Shown here in pieces: positions 23,351-29,458 of a stretch of DNA of 37,382 nucleotides. Where the stretch lies: the IMG/VR virus record IMGVR_UViG_3300032284_001177, positions 1 to 37,382 of that record; one strand, given 5' to 3'. The translations under genes and the position numbers were made by a program. Positions within the stretch are counted from its first letter, which is position 1; every line of letters starts with the position of its first letter. The stretch is from a virus. Below the pieces are notes generated by a model, which was given only the letters and a program-made list of their open reading frames with translations, was not told the DNA's origin and did not search any database.

Positions 23351-23650
23351 ATGAAGACGAAAACGATCTGGATAGCCGACGATATGTATCAAAAGATCCG
23401 GGCTTTTCGGTTCAAGGCCGAAATCCCTAGCGAAATGGAAGCAATGCGCGTTATCATCCGAGCCGGTTTGGCGTATCTCAACGGAGAGGAAACGAGTTAT
23501 GGCGACGTACCTGGAACAGCTAAATTCCGCCCATTTGGCCAGACAATCCCGGCTATGGGGCAAGAAAGCCGGGCCACAGCCGGTGAAGGTTCCGCCCCGT
23601 CCAGTGCTGATGTTAGTACCGCCGACGCCGAAAACGGAGCCCATATCTGA
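23351..23650 (+). CDS. Ribbon-helix-helix-like DNA-binding protein, 99 aa
   Basis: The first 45 residues (KTKTIWIADDMYQKIRAFRFKAEIPSEMEAMRVIIRAGL) have the strand-helix-helix arrangement of RHH regulators. The rest is low in structure, ending TADAENGAHI. The start has AGGAG about 10 nt upstream. It overlaps the next gene by 152 bp in a different frame, which may explain the low-complexity tail. Placed next to a divergent promoter, it could regulate one or both early operons. Confidence 0.7.
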   Translation: MKTKTIWIADDMYQKIRAFRFKAEIPSEMEAMRVIIRAGLAYLNGEETSYGDVPGTAKFRPFGQTIPAMGQESRATAGEGSAPSSADVSTADAENGAHI

Positions 23651-24050
23651 GACTCCTGTGGAAAATTATCCACAGCCTATCCCACAGAAAAAGCCAGATA
23701 AAACAAAACTTATCCACAGCATTGAAATACTTGAGTGCGACATAATGCCGCAGGCTCCTAAAGTGCCGTTTGTGGATGTCGTGGATTTTGTTCTGTGGAA
23801 GCACAACCTCGATGGGAAGCCGATCCCGAAGCCGTTGCTGTTCAGTCATCGGCGGTTAGTTGCGCTCTGCCGGGCGCGGCAGATCATCTGGGCGATGGCG
23901 CACGAGCTTTGCGTGCATCTGAGCTACCCGGCGCTGGGCGCGAAGTCTGGGGGCAGGGACCACACCACGGTACTGTATGGCGTCAAACAGGGCCGAAAAG
24001 ATCCGCGTTTTGAGTCTTGGCTGGCCGAGTTCAGGGGAACCATGCTATGA
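23499..24050 (+). CDS. DnaA domain IV-like replication initiation protein, 183 aa
   Basis: The C-terminal 75 residues match the DNA-binding domain of bacterial DnaA: CRARQIIWAMAHELC followed by LSYPALGAKSGGRDHTTVLYGV, with the DnaA signature GGRDHTTV at residues 151-158. No Walker motifs are present, so the AAA+ domain is absent. Residues 20-90 are a Pro/Lys-rich linker encoded by DNA holding DnaA-box sequences. It probably binds DnaA boxes and marks the origin or alters host DnaA action. An ATG with AGAGG upstream. Confidence 0.8.
   Translation: MATYLEQLNSAHLARQSRLWGKKAGPQPVKVPPRPVLMLVPPTPKTEPISETPVENYPQPIPQKKPDKTKLIHSIEILECDIMPQAPKVPFVDVVDFVLWKHNLDGKPIPKPLLFSHRRLVALCRARQIIWAMAHELCVHLSYPALGAKSGGRDHTTVLYGVKQGRKDPRFESWLAEFRGTML
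23657..23718. other. Probable replication origin: DnaA boxes
   Basis: Perfect DnaA boxes TTATCCACA lie at 23666-23674 and 23710-23718 on the + strand. TTTTCCACA, which fits the TTWTNCACA consensus, lies on the minus strand at 23657-23665, forming an inverted pair directly abutting the first box. All are within the DnaA-like gene, between the two early promoters. This resembles the placement of origin sites inside replication genes in lambda-type phages. Confidence 0.65.
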
Positions 24051-24166
24051 AAAGAGGAAGCCCCGCTGGCGCGAACCGGCGAGGCTTCTGGAACAACCCG
24101 CGTCTGCACCGCGCGTTGAAACTGCCCGCTCTTTATAAAGCGGATAGGATCATCGTGCAACCTTGA
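24047..24166 (+). CDS. Short basic protein, 39 aa
   Basis: Starts at an ATG overlapping the DnaA-like gene stop (ATGA) with AGGGGA 8 nt upstream. Rich in Arg, Lys, Leu and Pro (KRGSPAGANRRGFWNNPRLHRALKLPALYK). No family recognised. The tight coupling and the typical ribosome-binding site argue that it is translated. Confidence 0.55.
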   Translation: MKRGSPAGANRRGFWNNPRLHRALKLPALYKADRIIVQP

Positions 24167-24177
24167 GAAAGCACACG

Positions 24178-24873
24178 ATGAACTGGTTTCGATTTTACCA
24201 CGAGGCTTTGGACGATCCCAAAGTCCAGAAGCTCGACCCTCCCGACTTCAAGATCTGGGTCAATCTTCTCTGTCTGGCCTGCCGCCATGACGGCAAGCTG
24301 CCGCCCCTCGAAGACATCGCTTTTGCCCTCAGACTAGACCTGATCGCTTGCCGATCGATCCTCGATCGCTTGTCGATCGCTACCCTCATCGATACCCCCA
24401 AAGGGGGGGCCATCGGTTGGCGCTACGCTATCCATGGTTGGGACAAAAGACAATACAAATCAGATACTTCGACTGAACGGGTGAAACGTTTCAGGGAACG
24501 TTCCGAAACCGTTTCTGAAACGCCCCCAGATACAGATACAGAGACAGAGACAGAGACAGAACAGAAACAGATACTAGAAAGAAAACAAATACGCGCGCGA
24601 GGCACGCGCTTGCCGTCCGATTGGCAACCGACCGATTTCCAGGGTGAAGCATCGGAGCTTGAGAAATTCAGGGATTGGGCGGCGTCAGCGCCCGGCCAGA
24701 AGGGCGTCAAGGCGGATTGGGACGCCACATGGCGGAACTGGATGCGTCGGGTCAGAGAAAGCAAGGGGCCATCCGGGGGGACGAAGCCTCTGACGGCGGT
24801 ACAGCGATACATCAAGGAAGCTCAGGAACTCTCGGAAAGGGAAACCAGCAATGTCCTCACTCTCACACGTTAA
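24178..24873 (+). CDS. Replication protein O-like winged-helix protein, 231 aa
   Basis: N-terminal residues 1-95 (WFRFYHEALDDPKVQKLDPPDFKIWVNLLCLA, LEDIAFALRLD, GWDKRQYKSD) resemble the winged-helix origin-binding domain of phage replication initiators. A Glu/Thr-rich linker (about 110-140) precedes a C-terminal LPSDW... KADWDATWRNWMRR segment seen in phage replisome-organiser proteins. The start is the ATG at 24178; an in-frame TTG at 24163 is upstream. It probably opens the origin or recruits host helicase together with the following gene. Confidence 0.8.
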   Translation: MNWFRFYHEALDDPKVQKLDPPDFKIWVNLLCLACRHDGKLPPLEDIAFALRLDLIACRSILDRLSIATLIDTPKGGAIGWRYAIHGWDKRQYKSDTSTERVKRFRERSETVSETPPDTDTETETETEQKQILERKQIRARGTRLPSDWQPTDFQGEASELEKFRDWAASAPGQKGVKADWDATWRNWMRRVRESKGPSGGTKPLTAVQRYIKEAQELSERETSNVLTLTR

Positions 24874-25333
24874 GCGCTCACTGTCCGTTATCGTCGCTGG
24901 CTATCCGGGGATGGAAGGCAAGGACAGCATGGGGCCGTTTCTGGCTCTGGCCGAAAAGGCTTTGTCAAAATACCCGGAGCATGTCCTTGACCGGCTGGCC
25001 GATCCGAGATCGGGGATTGTGACGCGGAACAGCTTTATCCCTTCGATCGCCGATATGTGCGCCTTTTGCGAGAAGGAAACGACCGACGAATGGCGCAAGG
25101 CGGTGACGCGGGATCAGTTGCAGGCGCAATTATCAGCGCCCAGACAGTTTGAAAGCGAGATCCGGCGCGAGAGAATGAAGGCTAAATTTGCCGATCTTCT
25201 GGCAGAGCTTGCCAATGCGCCAGACAAGTGGGCGAATGAAGGCGCACTCAGGCGCAAAGGGGACGAATGGATTGCACGGGAAAAAAAGAGAAAGGCTGCC
25301 GAGTGGAGGGATAGCCACCCGATAGCCTCTTAA
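24851..25333 (+). CDS. Possible helicase loader or replication accessory protein, 160 aa
   Basis: Overlaps the O-like gene by 23 bp. It is helical and charged. Residues of about 1-70 hold VIVAGYPGMEGKDSMGPFLALAEKALSKYPEHVLDRLADP and a RNSFIPSIADMCAFCE segment. These resemble small phage proteins found directly after O-like genes. The position equivalent to lambda P suggests a loader role, but no nucleotide-binding motif is visible. Confidence 0.7.
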   Translation: MSSLSHVKRSLSVIVAGYPGMEGKDSMGPFLALAEKALSKYPEHVLDRLADPRSGIVTRNSFIPSIADMCAFCEKETTDEWRKAVTRDQLQAQLSAPRQFESEIRRERMKAKFADLLAELANAPDKWANEGALRRKGDEWIAREKKRKAAEWRDSHPIAS

Positions 25334-25360
25334 ATCAATTCTAAGGGGTCGCCAACGGCT

Positions 25361-25603
25361 TTAGGCAGGGTCGTTGGGCATCACGCCCCAGCCGAGTCGC
25401 TGAAAGGCCTCCAAAGGCCTCATTTCGGCTTCGTCCAGAGCTTGGACGACATCGGCTTCGGTCCAGTTGGTTGAGGCAGGCCATATCGGGCGGTTTCTGG
25501 TATGGCAGAAAAAGGCCCAGAGGTATGGATTGACTTGGAAACAGGGGTCGGTTCGTGGGATGTCTGGCGAGTCCGGGCGGATCATTCTAGTTGAGTTCAT
25601 CAT
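25361..25603 (-). CDS. Small hypothetical protein, 80 aa
   Basis: Unrecognised. Residues 15-45 are Pro/Trp/Cys-rich (TDPCFQVNPYLWAFFCHTRNRPIWP), followed by a helical acidic segment (TEADVVQALDEAEMRPLEAFQRLGW). It starts at ATGATG with AAGGAGAA upstream and is the last gene of its minus-strand operon. It converges on the replication operon with only 27 bp between the stops and no visible terminator. Confidence 0.65.
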   Translation of the reverse strand: MMNSTRMIRPDSPDIPRTDPCFQVNPYLWAFFCHTRNRPIWPASTNWTEADVVQALDEAEMRPLEAFQRLGWGVMPNDPA

Positions 25604-25709
25604 CGTTCTCCTTGATTGGAAACATGGCGTTAAGGATGATGCACCAAACGCCGGCGGCGCATATGACAAGGATGATCCAAGCCATGATGATCTTAAACAG
25701 AAGCCACAT
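25587..25709 (-). CDS. Single-TM micro-membrane protein, 40 aa
   Basis: Starts with ATG, then a hydrophobic stretch of about 25 residues (WLLFKIIMAWIILVICAAGVWCIIL) and a short acidic tail (PIKENDDELN). It overlaps the flanking genes by 17 bp on each side, typical of compact phage operons. It could alter host membrane processes; no family recognised. Confidence 0.65.
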   Translation of the reverse strand: MWLLFKIIMAWIILVICAAGVWCIILNAMFPIKENDDELN

Positions 25710-25911
25710 CGTCCCTGATCTCCCTTAGAAGCTCACCCGCATTTTCGAGCGCGAGCGTTCTGGCAGTCTCGAAAGATTTGTTGGTCATTGTCAAGTGCAG
25801 CCAGCCAAGGGCGCGGGCGAGGCGGTCAATGGTTTGGTTGCAGTCGTCAAGCTCTGCCTTGAGATAGGCAATGTCCTGTTGCACTAGATGCAAGTCACTG
25901 TGTGCGCTCAT
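25693..25911 (-). CDS. Small helical protein, 72 aa
   Basis: Coiled-coil-like (LVQQDIAYLKAELDDCNQTIDRLARALGWLH) followed by a second helix (ARTLALENAGELLREIRDDV). The start at 25911 overlaps the preceding stop (ATGA) and has GGGGA upstream; a start at 25923 would also be in frame. Function unknown. Confidence 0.7.
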   Translation of the reverse strand: MSAHSDLHLVQQDIAYLKAELDDCNQTIDRLARALGWLHLTMTNKSFETARTLALENAGELLREIRDDVASV

Positions 25912-26462
25912 GTTTTTCCCCATTGGTCGGCCATTGCGTCGGCTATCCCCTGTAAGGTTCTGGATCTTTCTTTCCAGCGATCCGGGCCGGGCGACATGTG
26001 ATGCACGCGAGGGGTCCGGCCTTCTACGATGTTTGTGGGCTTGAGCTTTGGCAAGCCTTTAAGCCATAAGCATGTTGCCTTGGTTTCCCCGTGTCCGAAT
26101 TGCCACGGCTGAATGATCTGATCGGGCTTGCGGATGCGGCTCGATATGATGCTGATCGGGTTTTCCAGTGCAATGCGCGGGATCGGCGCAGCCAGCAACA
26201 GCCGCACAAAATCTAGCGCCTCGACTTGTTCGGCCTGCTTGTCTTTGAACCATCGCGCGCCGCTGACTGCCAGATGTGTGCAAGGCGGGTGCGCTATCAT
26301 CAAATCCCAGCCATCGTTCAGGATGGCGAAAACATCGCCTTGAATGTGTTTTGTGCTTGGCTTTTCGGTCGGTAACAAATCACAGGACCAAGCGTCATGG
26401 CCTCGCTCTTTGAAGGCATCTCGTACGATGCCGGAATATTCGCAGGCGACAAGCACTCGCAT
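25908..26462 (-). CDS. DNA (cytosine-5) methyltransferase-like protein, short type, 184 aa
   Basis: Contains a Rossmann-type start (MRVLVACEYSGIVRDAFKERGHDAWSCDLLP), a motif IV-like HPPC (residues 58-61, Cys61 the candidate nucleophile) and an ENP at 100-102 corresponding to motif VI. It lacks obvious motif VIII-X and a recognition domain. Short proteins of this form are common in phages and often annotated as methyltransferases, but activity is uncertain. This would be the second methyltransferase of the genome. Its start has AAGGA upstream. Confidence 0.7.
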   Translation of the reverse strand: MRVLVACEYSGIVRDAFKERGHDAWSCDLLPTEKPSTKHIQGDVFAILNDGWDLMIAHPPCTHLAVSGARWFKDKQAEQVEALDFVRLLLAAPIPRIALENPISIISSRIRKPDQIIQPWQFGHGETKATCLWLKGLPKLKPTNIVEGRTPRVHHMSPGPDRWKERSRTLQGIADAMADQWGKT

Positions 26463-26466
26463 GTTG

Positions 26467-26637
26467 TTATTCCTTCATTTCAGCGTGCAAGGCTTCAACT
26501 TCCGCAAGTGTCGCGCGTACGTCATTTTCATTGCGCGACGGGTCATCAACAAAAGGGTCGTAACCAATGACCAATTCATATCGTTTGGCCAGATCGGCGC
26601 GGTTTAGTGTGGCGATTTCTGCTGTAAAGTTGGCCAT
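26467..26637 (-). CDS. Small acidic protein, 56 aa
   Basis: Helical and acidic (ANFTAEIATLNRADLAKRYELVIGYDPFVDDPSRNENDVRATLAEVEAL). It begins at an ATG with GGGGGA 4 nt upstream, and that sequence also encodes the end of the preceding membrane protein. It resembles the short SAP-like helical pattern of some phage proteins; no family assigned. Confidence 0.65.
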   Translation of the reverse strand: MANFTAEIATLNRADLAKRYELVIGYDPFVDDPSRNENDVRATLAEVEALHAEMKE

Positions 26638-26638
26638 A

Positions 26639-26731
26639 TCATCCCCCTATGGCGATTGAGACGAGAGCGATAGCCGCGACAAACGTAGTCAGGGCGAATA
26701 GTTCTGCGAGTGTTTTCAGTATGATAAGCAT
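26639..26731 (-). CDS. Single-TM micro-membrane protein, 30 aa
   Basis: Almost entirely hydrophobic (LIILKTLAELFALTTFVAAIALVSIAIGG). The ATG has GAGGA 6 nt upstream, and the end carries the Shine-Dalgarno sequence of the next gene. Together with the 40-aa protein at 25587-25709 it gives the operon two tiny membrane proteins. Confidence 0.6.
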   Translation of the reverse strand: MLIILKTLAELFALTTFVAAIALVSIAIGG

Positions 26732-26785
26732 GTTCAGTCCTCTTGATTGACGTGGCCATGATAGGCTTGACGGGTTAAGGATTGG

Positions 26786-27055
26786 TTAAGCGTCTTCGTT
26801 TTCTTCGGCATAGTCCGAAATCATGTTCTGTGCGATCTCATTCCAGTTAACGTCGGAGATGAACGCCAGAGCGTAGTCGAGAACAAGGCCCTTGCCTTCT
26901 TGTTCAAGAAGCTCGTGAGCCTGATCCTTGAGAGCTTGTGCAAGGTCATAAGCATCATCTGGTTTGCGACCAATAATGTCGTATGGCAATTGGCCATCAA
27001 ACATTTCAAGATTGATGCGCCACGTAGCGTAGTTCGTCCAACCATTATATGACAT
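26786..27055 (-). CDS. DUF7249-like small acidic protein, 89 aa
   Basis: Begins MSYNGWTNYATWRINLEMFDGQ, the NGWTNYETW-type start I associate with a family of small phage and plasmid proteins (DUF7249-like) of unknown function. The remainder is acidic (AQALKDQAHELLEQEG, SDYAEENEDA). The ATG at 27055 has AGGGGAC 6 nt upstream. The family call is from memory of the N-terminal motif. Confidence 0.75.
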   Translation of the reverse strand: MSYNGWTNYATWRINLEMFDGQLPYDIIGRKPDDAYDLAQALKDQAHELLEQEGKGLVLDYALAFISDVNWNEIAQNMISDYAEENEDA

Positions 27056-27092
27056 GATATGTCCCCTAGGCTCATCAGTGACGGATTGACCG

Positions 27093-27371
27093 TCAGACAA
27101 TGCAATAGCTGACATATCCCCGCCAGCCACCGCCTTGATAACAGGCCGCCTTGTAGGCCGCATCAGGACGATCCCATCCAAGCGCGACCAAGGCCTCCTC
27201 GATCAATGATTCACTTCGCAAACGTAACGCCCTTGCGTAGGGCATCGGCTGGCTTTGCCGCCACGCGCGACAGCGATTATCCCAAGTCTGTATCATCCAA
27301 TTATCGCCAAACGGCATTAAATCGCTGACAAGGTTTGTGGCTTTTTTGTAAGACTGTTTTAGCGTTGTCAT
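27093..27371 (-). CDS. Hypothetical protein, 92 aa
   Basis: Unrecognised. Rich in Trp, Tyr and Arg, with NWMIQTWDNRCRAWRQSQPMPYARALRLRSE in the middle. The start at 27371 is chosen because ATAGGGGATACAC lies directly upstream, nearly identical to the leader of the next gene to the right. Confidence 0.7.
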   Translation of the reverse strand: MTTLKQSYKKATNLVSDLMPFGDNWMIQTWDNRCRAWRQSQPMPYARALRLRSESLIEEALVALGWDRPDAAYKAACYQGGGWRGYVSYCIV

Positions 27372-27432
27372 AGTGTATCCCCTATCAGAGCTTGGCGCTC
27401 TATGATGCGGCCCGTGAGCCGCATTTAGAACG

Positions 27433-27582
27433 TCAGGCAAACGCGCGAGCCTTTTGAATCCATTGGGCGTCTTCAATCGTTGCCATGCATTCCGCCATCA
27501 TGTGTTTGTTGAGATAACGGACCAAAGCCTTGGCGGTTTTTTCGTTCTGGGCGGCTTTGAAAGCATCGATCAACTTTGACAT
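27433..27582 (-). CDS. Small helical protein, 49 aa
   Basis: Starts MSKLIDAFKAAQNEKTAKALVRYLNKHMMAECMATIED, the pattern of short proteins I recall from alphaproteobacterial phages and genomes (unknown function, repeated helices with N-x-x-K-L). First gene of its minus-strand operon, with ATAGGGGATACAC before the ATG. Its upstream region is A/T-rich with a CTATATATATAG palindrome. Confidence 0.7.
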   Translation of the reverse strand: MSKLIDAFKAAQNEKTAKALVRYLNKHMMAECMATIEDAQWIQKARAFA

Positions 27583-27718
27583 TGTGTATCCCCTATATGT
27601 CTATATGATAGAAGCTCTGTTGCTTCCATGACTATATATATAGACCATATAGTTGATACCTAATAATGCTAATATCTCATACCTGCTATGATCTCTGTGC
27701 ATAGCTATCCTCTAGCTC

Positions 27719-27747
27719 TTTACAAATCACTGAAAATATGATATACA
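27719..27747 (+). promoter_or_regulatory. Sigma70-like promoter of the leader/virion region
   Basis: TTTACA (27719-27724), a 17-bp spacer and TATACA (27742-27747). Transcription would begin near 27754, four bases before the inverted repeat at 27758, and would run towards the virion operon. Confidence 0.55.
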
Positions 27748-27757
27748 GGTATTATTA

Positions 27758-27776
27758 GTACATTAGATCAATGTAC
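27758..27776. promoter_or_regulatory. Operator-like inverted repeat
   Basis: Perfect 7-bp arms GTACATT and AATGTAC flank a 5-bp centre, AGATC. A related half-site, AATGTAA, lies at 27785-27791. The site is just downstream of the predicted start of transcription, as expected for a repressor site. The RHH-like protein (23351-23650) and the HTH-like protein (31215-31610) are candidate binders. Confidence 0.6.
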
Positions 27777-27937
27777 GACTATCCAATGTAATATGAAACG
27801 CTTGATCGCCTGGTGAGTAGGTTGGGTGGTTATCTCCACACCTCTCATGTAATTTATCTTAAACCCCATATGGGCAACGTGTAAAGAGGCATCAGACCTT
27901 TCACATATTGCATCTGTAGTATCACATCAGACATGCA

Positions 27938-27978
27938 CGGATGCTGGCATGCGATGATGGCGGATGCTGACGGATGCT
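27938..27978. repeat. Three direct repeats CGGATGCT
   Basis: CGGATGCT occurs at 27938-27945, 27961-27968 and 27971-27978, with extra GATG steps between them. It may be a protein-binding or iteron-like site, or form part of the leader RNA structure. Confidence 0.6.
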
Positions 27979-28004
27979 CGATGCGCCTGCCCATCGCTGG
28001 GCCA

Positions 28005-28056
28005 GGGGGGTGTCTGATAGCGTGAGCCCCACTTCGTTCAACCCCCCATTTTTTTT
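28005..28056 (+). terminator. Intrinsic terminator with T8 tract ahead of the virion operon
   Basis: GGGGGGT (28005-28011) pairs with ACCCCCC (28041-28047), followed at once by T8 (28049-28056). Just upstream a second hairpin forms (CCTG-CCCA, loop TCGC, TGGG-C-CAGG, ending near 28005). It overlaps the terminator's G tract, so alternative pairing is possible. It would end a leader RNA of about 300 nt started near 27754. Confidence 0.6.
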
Positions 28057-28091
28057 ATGGACTTTCTTTTAAGAATGTGTTTTGTTTAAGC

Positions 28092-28559
28092 ATGTTCAAA
28101 TGCTCATCAAAAACATGTCGTGAGCCGATAGAGACGCCGGGATACTGCCCGGAGTGTAAGAAGGCTTATCGTCTTAAATGGTCTGCTGCTCACCCTGGTT
28201 ATTTCACCCAGAAGAAGAAAGAATGGGATGAGCGCCACCCGGAGAAGGTTGCCGAGGCCAACAAGCGTCGGCTAGAGCGGTATCACGCCAGCAGGCCGCC
28301 CAAGGTTGACCGGGTTCCCCTGACGATGGCTGAACGCCAGCGCCGTTATTACGAGAAATACCCAATCAAGTTCGAATCAAGGAAGATCTATAAAGCTGCC
28401 CTTAAAACGGGGCGGATTGTTAAAGAGCCGTGCCGGGTGTGTGGGGCGCTTGAGGTTGATGGCCATCATGAGGATTATTTTAAGCCCTTGGAGGTGGTGT
28501 GGCTGTGCCGACCGCACCATGCTGAGGTTCACAAGAAAAATAGACAGAAGGCTACATAG
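28092..28559 (+). CDS. HNH-like zinc-binding protein, 155 aa
   Basis: Contains an N-terminal C-x4-C ... C-x2-C pair (KCSSKTCREP, GYCPECKK) and a C-terminal CRVCGALEVDGHHEDYFKPLEVVWLCRPHHAEVH, the treble-clef HNH segment of a common phage protein family placed at the start of packaging or structural operons. The ATG at 28092 is used; an in-frame GTG at 28077 is possible, and neither has a strong Shine-Dalgarno. A nicking role at packaging is plausible. Confidence 0.8.
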   Translation: MFKCSSKTCREPIETPGYCPECKKAYRLKWSAAHPGYFTQKKKEWDERHPEKVAEANKRRLERYHASRPPKVDRVPLTMAERQRRYYEKYPIKFESRKIYKAALKTGRIVKEPCRVCGALEVDGHHEDYFKPLEVVWLCRPHHAEVHKKNRQKAT

Positions 28560-28568
28560 GGGATAAAA

Positions 28569-28793
28569 ATGACTGAAATAGAAACAGTTTGGGATGATAT
28601 AAAGCGTTATCATTCTGGCGAGCCAAGAACTGTTCATATGCCTAGAATGTATGTGCCTGCTGACAGGTTCAGGCTATTTGAGGCTGAGTTCAAGAGGCGT
28701 GGTTATCCGGTCTTTCGTGATAAAAAGTTGACGAGGAACGGCACCAAGAATCTTTTGTTCATGTGTGTCTGGGTTTGTTCCCAAAGGGGATAA
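28569..28793 (+). CDS. Small protein, 74 aa
   Basis: Unrecognised. Begins MTEIETVWDDIKRYHSGE; residues 20-60 are basic-aromatic (HMPRMYVPADRFRLFEAEFKRRGYPVFRDKK). AGGGGATAA lies just before the ATG. Ends CSQRG, with the last codons forming an AGGGGA ribosome-binding site for the next short ORF. Confidence 0.7.
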   Translation: MTEIETVWDDIKRYHSGEPRTVHMPRMYVPADRFRLFEAEFKRRGYPVFRDKKLTRNGTKNLLFMCVWVCSQRG

Positions 28794-28802
28794 TGATCTG
28801 GA

Positions 28803-28889
28803 ATGCAGACTGGGATACCAGATGAGTATCAACCAATGAAATTTGACCTGAAGAACTTTCAGGGCGCACCAGCACAGGAGGCAGTATGA
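28803..28889 (+). CDS. Possible short ORF, 28 aa
   Basis: Starts at an ATG 12 nt after AGGGGA and ends with a stop overlapping the next ATG (ATGA at 28886-28889). Sequence contains PDEYQPMKFDLKNFQGAP. Supported only by spacing and coupling. Confidence 0.4.
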   Translation: MQTGIPDEYQPMKFDLKNFQGAPAQEAV

Positions 28890-29458
28890 CTGACGTTGAC
28901 AACCAGGATTTCATAGGCGCAATGGACAAAGACCACGCTATGAAAACGTGGCAACAAACGGTTGATGCCTATCCGTTTATGAAAGACGTTCAGTTTTTCT
29001 ACAATCCTCCCGGCGTTCAACGCCCTGGCGACGCTGGATTAGAAACTTATCCCGTTGGAGAAGAATATCGACCTACCGGACTGCCTATGGACAAGGTTGG
29101 GATTGGCGCTTGGTCCTCACAAGGTCTTTCTCCAGAAGGGTTCGTCGGCGATTACTTGACTCATCACATGATTTACAACGATCCCAAAATGTCTGAAATG
29201 TACAAGCAGTTCCAGACCGCGACGGGGGCTTATCCTGCTGGTCAAGATTTTTTAAAAGAGCTATATCGGGAAGCCACGCAAGATCGAGCTTTGAAAGAAA
29301 CCCGCCCGTATGAACAATGGTTGGAGCAATCCGGCTGGCCGCAATACCTCAGAGGCTACGTGTCAAAACAATTTAACCCTTCAGATTACGCAAAAGTTTA
29401 TTCTCCTGATCAAATCAAAATCATGGATCAAATGAGACAAGCATTGGGGCTTAAGTGA
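28886..29458 (+). CDS. Unrecognised protein directly before terminase, 190 aa
   Basis: Has segments PGVQRPGDAGLETYPVGEEYRPTGLPMD, PEGFVGDYLTHHMIY, DPKMSEMYKQFQ and PYEQWLEQSGWPQYLRGYVSKQF. I recall a similar domain inside large phage virion polyproteins, often as one module of many. The ATG has AGGAGG 6 nt upstream. The position immediately before terminase would suit a small terminase, but no DNA-binding helix-turn-helix is apparent. Confidence 0.65.
   Translation: MTDVDNQDFIGAMDKDHAMKTWQQTVDAYPFMKDVQFFYNPPGVQRPGDAGLETYPVGEEYRPTGLPMDKVGIGAWSSQGLSPEGFVGDYLTHHMIYNDPKMSEMYKQFQTATGAYPAGQDFLKELYREATQDRALKETRPYEQWLEQSGWPQYLRGYVSKQFNPSDYAKVYSPDQIKIMDQMRQALGLK

Larger units (their letters stand above)
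27583..28091. other. Non-coding control region between divergent operons
   Basis: About 509 bp without a convincing gene. The left part (27583-27790) is A/T-rich with CTATATG repeats at 27593-27599 and 27601-27607, a CATATAG copy at 27646-27652, a GAAGC/GCTTC hairpin at 27611-27626 and a CTATATATATAG palindrome at 27632-27643. The right part holds a promoter, an inverted-repeat operator, short direct repeats, and a structured segment ending in T8. Confidence 0.7.

Noticed and set aside
27933-28025. 30-codon leader ORF within the control region
   Set aside because: Starts without a ribosome-binding site and covers the CGGATGCT repeats and hairpins; composition follows the repeats. Possible but unsupported.
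27583-28091. tRNA or CRISPR array in the control region
   Set aside because: No cloverleaf with a CCA-adjacent acceptor stem and no regular repeat-spacer pattern; the only direct repeats are 8 bp.
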